The position numbers and the translations under genes are program-made. A stretch of DNA of 61,645 bases from Bryobacteraceae bacterium. GTDB taxonomy: Bacteria > Acidobacteriota > Terriglobia > Bryobacterales > Bryobacteraceae. Below, piece after piece: positions 1 through 9,701 of this stretch (its first letter is position 1; every line of letters begins with the position of its first letter). The stretch is from contig JAIEPW010000089.1 in assembly GCA_019748195.1 (NCBI GenBank), forward strand, positions 1 to 61,645, read 5' to 3'. The notes below the pieces were generated by a model, which did no database searches, had not been told where the DNA came from, and saw nothing but the letters and a program-made list of their open reading frames with translations.

Positions 1-1122
<1,122 letters not shown>

Positions 1123-1275
1123 GAGTAGCCTAATAATAGCCGATTCGGACGGGTGGCAGCTTATTGTCGTTTCGAAGCCGCCGCGTGGATCTAGGACCGA
1201 TCCAGTCCGATATGCTATCCTGCGAAAGTCCGGCAACCGATTGCAGTCCCGGATTCGCTCGAACGAACTCGTTTT

Positions 1276-1494
1276 ATGTCGCTGATCATGGTCAGGACGG
1301 CCTGCTGCGAGACCTACAAATGCCGCGGCTCGCGATGCTCCAACTGCCCCGAACTGCCGGAGAACCGGCAGGCGGTGGAGGAGTTTGAGCGGCGAATGGC
1401 GGAGCTCGGCGGCGGCCGGAGCGACGCGGCGGGGCTTCCGGCGCGCCGGGAAACAGGTCCAGCCGCCACGCCCGGGCTGGCCACCACCGCCTGA
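1276..1494 (+). CDS. small Cys-rich protein, unknown function
   Basis: A 72-residue product with five Cys near the N-terminus (CCETYKCRGSRCSNC, residues 10-24), a short acidic helix-like stretch, then a low-complexity Ala/Gly/Pro tail. Third codon positions are almost all G or C, as in neighbouring true genes, which supports coding. The Cys spacing suggests metal binding or disulfides, but I recognise no family. Start could be 1276 or the internal ATG at 1288. No convincing ribosome binding site is visible. It sits alone between fic and ppiD. Confidence 0.5.
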   Translation: MSLIMVRTACCETYKCRGSRCSNCPELPENRQAVEEFERRMAELGGGRSDAAGLPARRETGPAATPGLATTA

Positions 1495-1540
1495 GAAATG
1501 GTTCCAGCTCCGGTGCGTGGCGGCTGGGGCCGATCCTCGG

Positions 1541-1546
1541 TATAAT
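1541..1546 (+). promoter_or_regulatory. -10 box TATAAT for ppiD
   Basis: A perfect TATAAT lies 39 nt before the ppiD start. The region 17 nt upstream has only a weak -35 (TGGCGG). The predicted leader of ~33 nt carries TAGGAG and AGGA, the latter 5 nt before the ATG, so this gene has an ordinary leader, unlike several others in the window. Confidence 0.55.
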
Positions 1547-1585
1547 AAGAACTTCCGCTCAAGGTAGGAGATCCACAGGACAGTT

Positions 1586-3517
1586 ATGTTTCAACTCTTC
1601 CGCAGCCGCGCCAAGGCAACGCGTTATCTGCTCGGCGGCTTCCTCATGCTCGTGGCGCTTTCGATGGTGGTGACGCTGATTCCGGGCTTCGGCTCCGGTC
1701 CCGCGCCCGATAACGAGCAGGTAGTGGCCGAAATCGGCAGTGAGAAGCTCACCCTGCGGCAGGTGCAGGAGTTCATGCAAGGCCAGATCCGCGGCGGGCG
1801 CATTTCGCCCGAGTTGTTGCAGGTGTACGCGCCGCAGATGGTGGACCAGATGATCATGGACCGCGCGCTGGCATATCAGGCTCGGCGGATGGGCATTCGC
1901 ATCACCGACGAGGAAGTCCGGAACGCCTTCATCTCCACGTTTCCGATGTTCTATCAGAACGGCCAACTGGTGGCCAAGGAGCAACTGGAGCAGACGCTGG
2001 CGCAATCCGGGCAGAGCATCACGTCGGCCATCGAAGAGATGCGCAAGATGCTCGCCGTCCGCCAGTTGCAGAACATCGTGCTGGAAGGCATCGTGGTGAC
2101 GCCGAAGGAAGTGGAAGAGGAAGTGGCTCGCCGCAGCCAGCGTGCGAAGGTGGACTACGTGGCTTTCGAGCCCGCCAAGTTCACCTCCAAGGTGACGATC
2201 ACTCCCGAGGAGATCAAGAGCTACTATGAGCGCAACATGGCTCAATTTACAGACCCCGCCAAACGGTCGCTCGATCTGATCGTCGCCGACGGGGAGAAGA
2301 CCGCGGCGGGCATCCAGGTGCCGGACGCGACGCTCCGCCAGGCTTACCAGGCGCGGCTGGACAACTACCGCACGCCGGAGCGCGTGCGGGTGCGGCACAT
2401 CTTGATCAAGACTCAGGGCAAGCCGGAGTCCGAGCATGCCAAGGCCAAGACTCAGATCGAGGACGTGCTGAAGCAGTTGAAGGCGGGCGGCGATTTCGCC
2501 GCGCTCGCCAAGAAGGTCTCGGAAGACACGGGTTCCGGCGCCAAGGGAGGAGACCTGGACTGGGTGACCCGCGGCCAGACCGTGAAGAACTTCGAGGATG
2601 CGGCGTTTTCGCTGAAGCCGAACGATCTGAGCGGCGTAGTGACCACCGAGTACGGGTATCACATCCTGCAGGTGACCGCCAAGGAACAGGCGCGCGTGAA
2701 GCCGCTCGAGGAAGTGCGCGCGGAACTGATTCAGGAAGTGAGCCAGCAGGCGATCGCCGACAAGATGCAGGAGTCGATCGAGAAGGCGCGCGCCGCCCTG
2801 GCGAAGGAACCCGGACGGGCCGAGGGGATCGCCGCCGAGAACAACCTGCAGTTCGCCCGGGTGGCGGAGGCCGCTCCCAACGCCGCGCTGCCTCTGGTGG
2901 GCGTGAGTCCGGAGCTGGATGCCGCGCTGAATGCCGTCAAGAAAGGCGAAGTGACGCAGATCGTGCAACTGCCGGCCAATCGCCTGGCGTTCGCCGTGTA
3001 CACCAACGATATTCCGGCGAAATCGAAGCCCCTGGCGGCGGTGGAAGGCGAGATCCGTACGAAGCTCGCCAACGATAAAGCGGCGTTTTATGCCCAGGAC
3101 AAGGCGCGCGAAGCCTCCCAGAAGGCGCAGGCGGGCGAGAGCCTGGAATCGATCGCCAAGCAGCACGGGCTGACCGTGACCTCGCCGGCCGAGTTCGGGC
3201 GCACGGATGTGGTGGAAGGCGTGGGTTCGGCGGCTTATCTCGAGGATGCCTTCAAGAAGCCCGCCGGCTCCGTTTTCGGACCGGTCAATGTGCAGGGGCG
3301 GAATCTTGTGGCGCGGGTGGTGTCCAAGACCGAACCGAATCTCGCGCAGTTGGAAACCATGCGGGACGAGATCGTGCTCGCCTTGAAGCAGAAGAAGGCG
3401 CAGGAGCGCCGGGACCTGCTCTACGACAGCGTGCTGACCAAGCTGGTGGCCGACGGCAAGGTCAAGATCAACCGCGAAGTGATTCAAAGGTACGTAGGCA
3501 CCCTGATCCGCGGCTGA
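1586..3517 (+). CDS. ppiD: PpiD/SurA-like membrane-anchored peptidyl-prolyl isomerase
   Basis: A periplasmic foldase anchored in the inner membrane that helps envelope proteins fold. The 643-residue product has one N-terminal transmembrane segment (about 13-33), a SurA_N-like helical region (about 40-235), then a PpiC/parvulin rotamase domain at about 266-367 (RVRHILIK ... GGDLDWVTRG ... GYHILQV). A second, degenerate parvulin-like and helical region follows. This order and length match PpiD (about 620 residues in E. coli). It has its own promoter at 1541 and is followed after 7 nt by a DedA gene, probably co-transcribed. Confidence 0.88.
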   Translation: MFQLFRSRAKATRYLLGGFLMLVALSMVVTLIPGFGSGPAPDNEQVVAEIGSEKLTLRQVQEFMQGQIRGGRISPELLQVYAPQMVDQMIMDRALAYQARRMGIRITDEEVRNAFISTFPMFYQNGQLVAKEQLEQTLAQSGQSITSAIEEMRKMLAVRQLQNIVLEGIVVTPKEVEEEVARRSQRAKVDYVAFEPAKFTSKVTITPEEIKSYYERNMAQFTDPAKRSLDLIVADGEKTAAGIQVPDATLRQAYQARLDNYRTPERVRVRHILIKTQGKPESEHAKAKTQIEDVLKQLKAGGDFAALAKKVSEDTGSGAKGGDLDWVTRGQTVKNFEDAAFSLKPNDLSGVVTTEYGYHILQVTAKEQARVKPLEEVRAELIQEVSQQAIADKMQESIEKARAALAKEPGRAEGIAAENNLQFARVAEAAPNAALPLVGVSPELDAALNAVKKGEVTQIVQLPANRLAFAVYTNDIPAKSKPLAAVEGEIRTKLANDKAAFYAQDKAREASQKAQAGESLESIAKQHGLTVTSPAEFGRTDVVEGVGSAAYLEDAFKKPAGSVFGPVNVQGRNLVARVVSKTEPNLAQLETMRDEIVLALKQKKAQERRDLLYDSVLTKLVADGKVKINREVIQRYVGTLIRG

Positions 3518-3524
3518 ACCCCGC

Positions 3525-4172
3525 ATGGATCTTCTTCTGGAAATCTGGCGGGCTCTCACCAATCCCGATCGCCTGATCCACCTGCTCAGCACCGTGCTGG
3601 AAGGCTGGCTGGCGTACGTGCTGCTGTTCGGCATCGTGTTCGCCGAAACCGGACTGCTGGTCGGGTTCTTCTTCCCCGGCGACTCCCTGCTGTTCACCAT
3701 CGGCGTGGTGGCGGGAGCGGGCAAGCTGGATGTCGCGTTCATCATCCTGCTGCTGACCGTGGCGGCGATCGCGGGCGATCAGACGGGGTTCATGCTCGGC
3801 CGGCGCACGGGACCGCGGATTTTTGACCGTCCCGATTCGCGCTTTTTCAAGCGCGATCACCTGATGAAGACCCAGATGTTTTACGAGAAGCACGGCGGCA
3901 AGACCATCATTTATGCGCGCTTTGTGCCGATCATCCGGACGTTCGCGCCGTTTATCGCCGGCGTCGCCGGCATGCGCTACGGACGCTTCGTGGCGTTCAA
4001 TGTGTTCGGCGGCATCGGCTGGGTGGTTTCGATGGTGCTGGCAGGTTACTTCCTGGGGGGCATCCCGCTGATCCGTCAGCATTTCGAGAAGGTGGTCCTG
4101 GGGATCGTGCTGGTTTCCGTCCTTCCCATCGGGATCGAGTACCTGCGGCACCGCGCCCGGAAGAAGAACTAG
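3525..4172 (+). CDS. DedA family (SNARE-associated/VTT) membrane protein
   Basis: A 215-residue inner-membrane protein. DedA proteins are linked to lipid scrambling and undecaprenyl-phosphate recycling and to membrane homeostasis. The signature FAETGLLVGFFFPGDSLLF (about 46-64) with acidic residues in membrane segments is typical. The Arg-rich stretch GKTIIYARFVPIIRTF marks the second half of the fold. It starts 7 nt after ppiD. The 3' end overlaps the convergent motB stop by 4 nt. The exact substrate cannot be told from the sequence. Confidence 0.88.
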   Translation: MDLLLEIWRALTNPDRLIHLLSTVLEGWLAYVLLFGIVFAETGLLVGFFFPGDSLLFTIGVVAGAGKLDVAFIILLLTVAAIAGDQTGFMLGRRTGPRIFDRPDSRFFKRDHLMKTQMFYEKHGGKTIIYARFVPIIRTFAPFIAGVAGMRYGRFVAFNVFGGIGWVVSMVLAGYFLGGIPLIRQHFEKVVLGIVLVSVLPIGIEYLRHRARKKN

Positions 4173-4954
4173 CGCTTGCCCGGTTCGGCGAGCACTCCGC
4201 GCTCGTTCAGCAGGATGATATCGGCGCGGCGGTTGCGGGAGCGGCCTTCCTCGGTGTCGTTGGAAGCGAGGGGCGCGGAATCGGCGTAGCCTCCGATGGA
4301 CATGCGAGCGCGGCCGACGCCGAATCGGGTGGCCATCAATTCGAGCAAGGCGATCGCCCGTGCCGCGGACAGTTCCCAGTTGTTGCGGAATCGGCCGGTG
4401 TGGATGGGAACGGAATCGGTATGGCCTTCCAGGCGCACGGGATTCGGTACGCGTTGAATGGCTCGCGCGACTTTCTCCAGGCTCTCGTAGGCGGCCGCCG
4501 CGATTCCGTCTTCACCCGAGGGGAACAGCGCGGCCTGCTTGAAGCTGACCACCAGCCCGCGCGCCTCCATGCGGACGTCGATGCGGCCCGCCTCGATTTC
4601 GGATTTCAGCTCGTCGGACAGCACCTTCATGGAGGGGAACAACTCGGCGAGCTGGCCTGGTTTGGCGCCCTCGGGGATGGCGCCTCCGGGGCCTTTCCGG
4701 GCGGCATTGCCGGGTCCGCGCTGGTCGGCCGCGCCTCCCAGGATCGCCGCCAGCGCGGCGGTGGCGTGGCCCACGCGCCCTTCCTCGAGCGCTCGCTTCA
4801 CCGAGTCGGAGACCTGCTGCGCCTTTCCCTTGTCGGCATGGGAGCTGGCGAACATCACCACGAAGAATGCGAACAACAGCGTAATGAAATCGGCGTAGGA
4901 GACCAGCCAGCGGTCGTGGTTCTCATGCTCGGGATGTTTCTTGCGGCGGTGCAT
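4169..4954 (-). CDS. motB: flagellar motor stator protein MotB (OmpA-like)
   Basis: A stator subunit that anchors the proton channel to peptidoglycan. The 261-residue product has a single N-terminal membrane helix in VSYADFITLLFAFFVVMFAS, with the Asp of SYAD being the expected proton-carrying residue. A linker follows, then a C-terminal OmpA-like peptidoglycan-binding domain (LEGHTDSVPIH ... NWELSAARA ... NRRADI). It lies 4 nt after motA on the same strand, so stator subunits are co-expressed. No other flagellar structural genes are in the window. Confidence 0.9.
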   Translation of the reverse strand: MHRRKKHPEHENHDRWLVSYADFITLLFAFFVVMFASSHADKGKAQQVSDSVKRALEEGRVGHATAALAAILGGAADQRGPGNAARKGPGGAIPEGAKPGQLAELFPSMKVLSDELKSEIEAGRIDVRMEARGLVVSFKQAALFPSGEDGIAAAAYESLEKVARAIQRVPNPVRLEGHTDSVPIHTGRFRNNWELSAARAIALLELMATRFGVGRARMSIGGYADSAPLASNDTEEGRSRNRRADIILLNERGVLAEPGKR

Positions 4955-4958
4955 GAGT

Positions 4959-5774
4959 TCAGGCGGGAACGCGGGCGTTCCCGGATGCGTTCTTCGTTCG
5001 AGGCTCGGGCGTGGGGCGGCCGGCGGCGAAGGCTTCCAGCTTGCTTTGGATCAATTTCGGGTTCATCCCCTCAATGATGCCGGCGACGCCTTCGACGATC
5101 AGCTCCTTACGCTGCATTTCCATTCGCGTGCGGGTTTTGATCTTGGCCGCCGCGGGGAGGAACAGCAGGTTGGCGGCCGCGACTCCGTAGACGGTGGCTA
5201 CGAACGCGACGGCGATGCCGTGGCCGACGGCATCGATGTCGGCCAGGTTTTTCATTACCTGAATCAGCCCGAGCACGGCTCCGATGATGCCGATGGTGGG
5301 GGCGAAGCCGCCGGCGGACTCCCACACCCGTGCTTCCGCCTCGGCGTGGTGCTCCTCGATCATCATGTCGAGTTCCAGCATGCGGCGGATCTCCTGCAGT
5401 TCGGTGCCGTCGACGGCGAGGTTCAGAGCCTTGCCCAGGAAGGGATCCGTCGCCGCCAGGGCGTCTTCCTCCAGGGAAACCAGGCCGTTGCGCCGGGCCT
5501 TGGTGGCCAGTTGGATGATTGTTTCCATCAAGGCGGCGGGATCGTTATGGACGGGATACACCACTTCGCCCAGCCGGGCGAGCGCTCCGCGCACGATGGG
5601 CAGGGGAGAGCTGATCAGCACCGCTCCGAAGGTCCCGCCCAGGACGATCAGTCCCGCGGTCAGTTGGGAGATGTCGCGAAGCTCTCCGCCTTCCAGCAGC
5701 AGGCCGCCGACAATCCCAGCGAAGGCGGCGGCGACGCCCGCGATGGAACCGTAGTCAATCGTTCGTCGCGCCAC
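4959..5774 (-). CDS. motA: flagellar motor stator protein MotA
   Basis: The four-helix stator subunit that forms the ion channel with MotB. The 271-residue product reads MARRTIDYGSIAGVAAAF at the start and carries TAGLIVLGGTFGAVLIS and a C-terminal membrane pair (GFAPTIGIIGAVLGLI). I chose the GTG start at 5774 because GGAGGAG lies 8 nt upstream and because the sequence before it is not MotA-like. This start overlaps the end of flbD by 20 nt, so translation is probably coupled. Order flbD-motA-motB is common in spirochaetes, Firmicutes and Acidobacteria. Confidence 0.88.
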   Translation of the reverse strand: MARRTIDYGSIAGVAAAFAGIVGGLLLEGGELRDISQLTAGLIVLGGTFGAVLISSPLPIVRGALARLGEVVYPVHNDPAALMETIIQLATKARRNGLVSLEEDALAATDPFLGKALNLAVDGTELQEIRRMLELDMMIEEHHAEAEARVWESAGGFAPTIGIIGAVLGLIQVMKNLADIDAVGHGIAVAFVATVYGVAAANLLFLPAAAKIKTRTRMEMQRKELIVEGVAGIIEGMNPKLIQSKLEAFAAGRPTPEPRTKNASGNARVPA

Positions 5775-5982
5775 CGGCGTGCTCCTCCCGCACCTCCGGA
5801 ATCCCGCTGACCGAGCGCCGGAAGCCCACAATCCGCCGAACCACCTCGTCCGCGGTTTCGAGCACCAGGTATTTCTGGCCGTTGGTGAGGCAAACGATCG
5901 TGTCCGGAGTTACTTCAATGTGCTCAATCAGATCCGCGTTGAGGACGAAGGGCACATGATTGATGCGCGTCAGCCGGATCAT
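5755..5982 (-). CDS. flbD: FlbD family flagellar protein (SwrD-like)
   Basis: A 75-residue protein with the FlbD signature: N-terminal MIRLTRINHVPFVLNADLIE, then TPDTIVCLTNGQKYLV. Homologues (SwrD in Bacillus) raise stator power for swarming and are encoded beside motAB, as here. The C-terminal ~20 residues are beyond the conserved core and are read through the motA ribosome binding site, so motA translation probably depends on this gene. Confidence 0.87.
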   Translation of the reverse strand: MIRLTRINHVPFVLNADLIEHIEVTPDTIVCLTNGQKYLVLETADEVVRRIVGFRRSVSGIPEVREEHAGGATND

Positions 5983-6045
5983 GGGATTTTCGAGAGCTAC
6001 GCTTTCCCTTATCGGCGGCAGGAGCGGCGCCGTGAGCTTCGGCGG

Positions 6046-6486
6046 CTACTTGAGCAGCGATACGATCTCGCGCAGTTCCTTGCGGATGGCCTCGAAGGCG
6101 GCGGGTATTCCAGCGTCGGGAAACAGCAGCGCCTGAGGCTCCCGCTGCGCCCCCGGCAACGCCTTGCCGGTCTTGGGCTGGCGCTTGGAAGGCGCCTTGG
6201 GAGTCTCCGGCTTCACGCGCGTTTCCATGAACTTGCGCGCGCCCTCGATGGTGAACCGCTTCTCGTACAGCAGGTGCTTGATTTCGAGCACCATCTCCAC
6301 GTCCTTGCGGCGGTACAAGCGATGTCCGGAGCCCGACTTCTTGGGGCCGAGTCCCGGGAACTCGCTTTCCCAGAAACGCAGCACATAAGGCTTGATCCCG
6401 GCCAGGCGCGCCACTTCGCCGATGCGGAAATAGAGCTTATCGGGAATTTCCGGCGGCGTTGTCGGCGTGAATGCTAACTCGGACAT
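6046..6486 (-). CDS. MerR family transcriptional regulator
   Basis: A 146-residue DNA-binding protein with a MerR-type winged helix at about 19-90: LYFRIGEVARLAGIKPYVLRFWE, then GSGHRLYRRKDVEMVLEIKHLL. The C-terminal part is short, Lys/Pro-rich, and ends in a small helix; there is no Cys pattern for metal binding. This short MerR type is found near housekeeping genes in Acidobacteria and Deltaproteobacteria. It is divergent from rlmB with 39 nt between them and 63 nt upstream of flbD, so it might control either. Confidence 0.85.
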   Translation of the reverse strand: MSELAFTPTTPPEIPDKLYFRIGEVARLAGIKPYVLRFWESEFPGLGPKKSGSGHRLYRRKDVEMVLEIKHLLYEKRFTIEGARKFMETRVKPETPKAPSKRQPKTGKALPGAQREPQALLFPDAGIPAAFEAIRKELREIVSLLK

Positions 6487-6525
6487 ACTTCGGGTCCAAC
6501 CCTTTCAGGGTACTCTGATATTGTA

Positions 6526-7248
6526 GTGTCCGTTCTCGCCGGAATCCATCCCGTCCGCGAAGCCTTGCAAGCCGGCCAGACGCTGGACCGGGTGCTGATC
6601 GCCAAGGGCGCCGGGGGCGTCCGCCTCCAGGAAATTATCGACCTGTGCCGTGACCGGAAAATCCCGATCCGGTTCGAGAGCCGCGACCAGATGGACCGGG
6701 CGGCGGCGGGGGCGGTTCACCAGGGCGTGGTTGCGTTCCCGGCCGCGGGCGCCTACGCTCCGGCGGGCGAGCTGAAAGGCGACCTGATCGTGGTGCTGGA
6801 CGGAGTCGAGGATCCACACAACCTGGGAGCGATCGTTCGCACCGCTCACGCCGCCGGGGCCAGCGCCGTGCTGATTCCGGAGCGGCGCGCCGCGGGGATC
6901 ACCGAAACCGTGGTTCGCGCTTCCGCGGGCGCAACCGCCTACCTGCCGGTCATCCGCGCGAAGAACCTGAATCGCGAGCTGGAAGAGCTGAAAGCGCGAG
7001 GTTATTGGATTTACGGACTGGATGAACGAGGCGGGATCGATTACACCGAAGCGGACTTCACCATGCCCTGCGCGATCGTGCTGGGCGGCGAGGGTCACGG
7101 GCTGCACGAGCAGGTGGCGAAGAAGTGCGACTTCCTGCTGCGCATTCCCATGGCGGGCAAGGTGGCATCGCTGAATGTTTCGGTGGCCGCGGGAGTGGTG
7201 CTGTTCGAATTGCGGCGGAAACAATCCCCCATTTCGAAAACATTCTGA
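6526..7248 (+). CDS. rlmB: TrmH/SpoU family rRNA 2'-O-methyltransferase (RlmB-like)
   Basis: Likely methylates the 2'-O of G2251 (E. coli numbering) in 23S rRNA using SAM. The 240-residue product has the N-terminal SpoU substrate-binding domain (VLAGIHPVREAL ... VHQGVVAF) and a SPOUT catalytic domain with LDGVEDPHNLGAIVRTAHAAG, IVLGGEGHGLHEQVAKKCD and IPMAGKVASLNVSVAAGVVLFE. These are the three motifs of the family knot. The start is GTG at 6526; GATATT sits 3 nt before it and TACTCT 9 nt before it, so the transcript may be nearly leaderless. Confidence 0.9.
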   Translation: MSVLAGIHPVREALQAGQTLDRVLIAKGAGGVRLQEIIDLCRDRKIPIRFESRDQMDRAAAGAVHQGVVAFPAAGAYAPAGELKGDLIVVLDGVEDPHNLGAIVRTAHAAGASAVLIPERRAAGITETVVRASAGATAYLPVIRAKNLNRELEELKARGYWIYGLDERGGIDYTEADFTMPCAIVLGGEGHGLHEQVAKKCDFLLRIPMAGKVASLNVSVAAGVVLFELRRKQSPISKTF

Positions 7249-7442
7249 AGCAGTGGCCGATGGGATTGACCAGGCGCGACCGGCCTGATACTCTTCTGGC
7301 AGGAGGGAGACACGCATGGCGTTAAGCCGCTTTTTCTTCGCGATTTCTTCCCTGTTTCCAGGACAAATACCAACTGGTCGCCGATCGATTCACAAGCGAC
7401 GATGGTAAACGGGTTCGGCGTCTGCACCGGCACCCGGAAGCG

Positions 7443-8237
7443 TTGACTCATGGGGACAACGTCTACCGCGCCGGCAATCATAGGAATTCGGCGGGATCGG
7501 CGCTGATCGTGCTGACTTCCATCGATGGAAAAGCGACCGGGACGTCAGCAGTGGGGGAGAAAATCAACGCGGTATTTGCATTGGGAGACCGCGTGCTTCT
7601 CGAGTTCCAGAACCGGAGGGAAGGCGCGATTTTGCATTCGGACGGGCGGGTGGAGAGGATCGGTTTGCGTCCGCAAGCGCAATTAGCGCGCGGCGCGGGC
7701 CGGAAGGTGTTCGAGATCGCGGACGGCAAGGCCGTGGCTCTCGATGCAAACGGACAGCCGGACGGGTCGCCCGCGATTCTGCTCCCGCTGGAGAATCCAG
7801 CGTCCGGCGATCTGATGGAAGTGAACGGGAAATGGATGCAGTTGGACCGCGCCGAGGGCGCGCTCGGCTCGGCCTCCGGTTATGTGTTCCGCCTCACGTC
7901 GCCAACAGTTGACGCCGCCCGTGCGCGTGCGCAAGCCGCTCATCAGGCAGCGGCCGCCCGGGATCCTCTCTCCCGCCATGGGACGCCGCTGCTCATGGGG
8001 GACGTCGCGGAGAGCCCAAGGGGATTCCTGGCGTCCCTGGCCGGAATCCGGATCAGCGAGGGTGCGCTGCTGGTCGAGTTCAACGAGCAAGGGGAAGTGC
8101 TTCGCGAGATCCGCGCGGACCTGCCCAACCTGGGCGAAAAAGGCAGGCGCATGGTTCCATCTGAAGTTGTCGTGGTTGGAAACTGGATCTTCGTCGTGGA
8201 CCCGGCCGGAGAAGTTACCCGATACCCGTACCGGTGA
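7443..8237 (+). CDS. hypothetical exported protein, 5' end uncertain
   Basis: The open frame from a TTG at 7443 gives 264 residues with alternating beta-strand-like repeats (for example SGDLMEVNGKWMQLD and VVVGNWIFVVDPAGEVTRYPYR), suggesting a partial beta-propeller of the NHL/PQQ kind; no family is certain. A better start exists at 7316 (ATG with GGAGGGAGA upstream, encoding MALSRFFFAISSLFP, a signal peptide), but it is in another frame and stops at about 7411. The 7443 frame stays open back to a stop at 7323 and encodes sensible residues there. One base lost or gained near 7350-7362 would join the two. Confidence 0.55.
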   Translation: MTHGDNVYRAGNHRNSAGSALIVLTSIDGKATGTSAVGEKINAVFALGDRVLLEFQNRREGAILHSDGRVERIGLRPQAQLARGAGRKVFEIADGKAVALDANGQPDGSPAILLPLENPASGDLMEVNGKWMQLDRAEGALGSASGYVFRLTSPTVDAARARAQAAHQAAAARDPLSRHGTPLLMGDVAESPRGFLASLAGIRISEGALLVEFNEQGEVLREIRADLPNLGEKGRRMVPSEVVVVGNWIFVVDPAGEVTRYPYR

Positions 8238-8243
8238 GCCCGA

Positions 8244-9662
8244 CTACCGCGCGATCGATTTGATCTGCAGGTACTCTTCGAGCCCGTAAAGCCCCAGCTC
8301 GCGGCCGATGCCGGACTGCTTATAGCCGCCGAACGGGGCGAGCGCGTTGTACTTCCCGCCGTTCACGTCCACCTGGCCGGTACGCATGCGCCGCGCGACC
8401 TTCATGGCGCGAGCCGGATCGCCGGACCATACGCCGCCGGCCAGGCCATAGATGGTGTCATTAGCGATGCGCACCGCGTCGTCCTCGCTGTCGTAAGGGA
8501 GGATGGAAAGAACGGGACCGAAGATCTCCTCCTGCGCGATCACCATCCGCGAGTCGACGTCGGCGAAGATAGTGGGCTCGACGTAGTAACCGCGATCGAA
8601 CGCGGGCGGACGGCCTCCGCCGGTGACGAGCCGCGCGCCTTCGCTTCGTCCGCGATCGATATATCCTTCGACGCGCTCGCGCTGCGTGGCGGAAATCAGC
8701 GGGCCGAGGCGGGTACCCGAATCCATGGGATCGCCCAGCTTCAGCGATTCGATGGCCTGGCGCGCCAGCGCGACCGCCTCCTGCTGCCGGGATCGCGGCA
8801 CAACCATGCGAGTCCAGGCCGAGCATGTTTGTCCGGAGTTGAGCATGGCGTTGCGCGCCCCGGCGGGGATCGCTTTTTCGAATGGCGCGTCGTCGAGAAC
8901 GACGAACGCCGATTTGCCGCCGAGCTCCAGCGTCACCTTCTTGATGGACTCGGCGGCCAGCGCGCCCACGCGCTTGCCCGCGCGCAGCGATCCGGTGAAG
9001 CTGACCATGTCCACGCCGGGGTGCGCGACCATGGCCTCGCCCACCAGCGGGCCGTAACCGGTGACGATGTTCAGGACGCCGGCCGGGAGGCCGATGGCCA
9101 TCGCGGTTTCGGCGAGGATAAACGCATTCAGCGGCGCGACCTCGCTGGGCTTCAGCACCACAGTGCAGCCGGCGGCCAGGGCGGGCGCGACCTTGGCCAT
9201 GATCTGGTGCAGCGGGTAGTTCCAGGGCGTGATGGCGGCAACGACGCCGATGGGCTCGCGCACCACCAGCGAGTTTCCGATTTCATGCTCGAGTTTCGCT
9301 TCCCGGATCAATTTGGCGTAGCTCTGGGTGACGGCCACCGGCAGTCCTGCCTGAATGGAGGTGGCCATGGACATGGGAGAGCCGACTTCCTGGGCGATGG
9401 TGCTGGCGACACGCTCGGCGCGTTCCTTCAATCCCGCCGCCAGTTTGTCGATCCAATGCGCCCGTTCTTCCACGGTGGTCTCGCCCCACGGGCCGTGGAA
9501 CGCCTTTTGAGCGGCTGCGACGGCGGCATGGACGTCCTCGGGCCGCCCCTCGGGAACGGCGCCCATCACTTCCTCGGTGGAGGCGGAGAGAACGTCAATC
9601 AAGCCGGGCCCGGCGGGCTGTCGCCAGGCGCCGTCGATGTAAAGATTCTGATAGGCAAGCAT
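8244..9662 (-). CDS. NAD(P)-dependent aldehyde dehydrogenase
   Basis: A 472-residue ALDH superfamily enzyme that oxidises aldehydes to acids. It shows the cofactor-binding region ([22 protein letters not shown], then [11 protein letters not shown]), VSFTGSL, the general base Glu in LELGGKSAF (about 245) and the catalytic Cys in [12 protein letters not shown] (about 280). The substrate cannot be told from the motifs. It ends 6 nt from the convergent upstream gene and starts 39 nt downstream of the response regulator on the same strand, so it may be read with the two-component pair. Confidence 0.92.
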   Translation of the reverse strand: MLAYQNLYIDGAWRQPAGPGLIDVLSASTEEVMGAVPEGRPEDVHAAVAAAQKAFHGPWGETTVEERAHWIDKLAAGLKERAERVASTIAQEVGSPMSMATSIQAGLPVAVTQSYAKLIREAKLEHEIGNSLVVREPIGVVAAITPWNYPLHQIMAKVAPALAAGCTVVLKPSEVAPLNAFILAETAMAIGLPAGVLNIVTGYGPLVGEAMVAHPGVDMVSFTGSLRAGKRVGALAAESIKKVTLELGGKSAFVVLDDAPFEKAIPAGARNAMLNSGQTCSAWTRMVVPRSRQQEAVALARQAIESLKLGDPMDSGTRLGPLISATQRERVEGYIDRGRSEGARLVTGGGRPPAFDRGYYVEPTIFADVDSRMVIAQEEIFGPVLSILPYDSEDDAVRIANDTIYGLAGGVWSGDPARAMKVARRMRTGQVDVNGGKYNALAPFGGYKQSGIGRELGLYGLEEYLQIKSIAR

Positions 9663-9701
9663 AGGGAAACTTCGATTATCGCAGGCGCATGGGCAGGCCA
9701 G

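Noticed and set aside
1559-3745. 728-codon minus-strand open frame across ppiD
   Set aside because: It is an antisense shadow produced by high GC; the plus-strand PpiD is clearly conserved and in the better codon frame.
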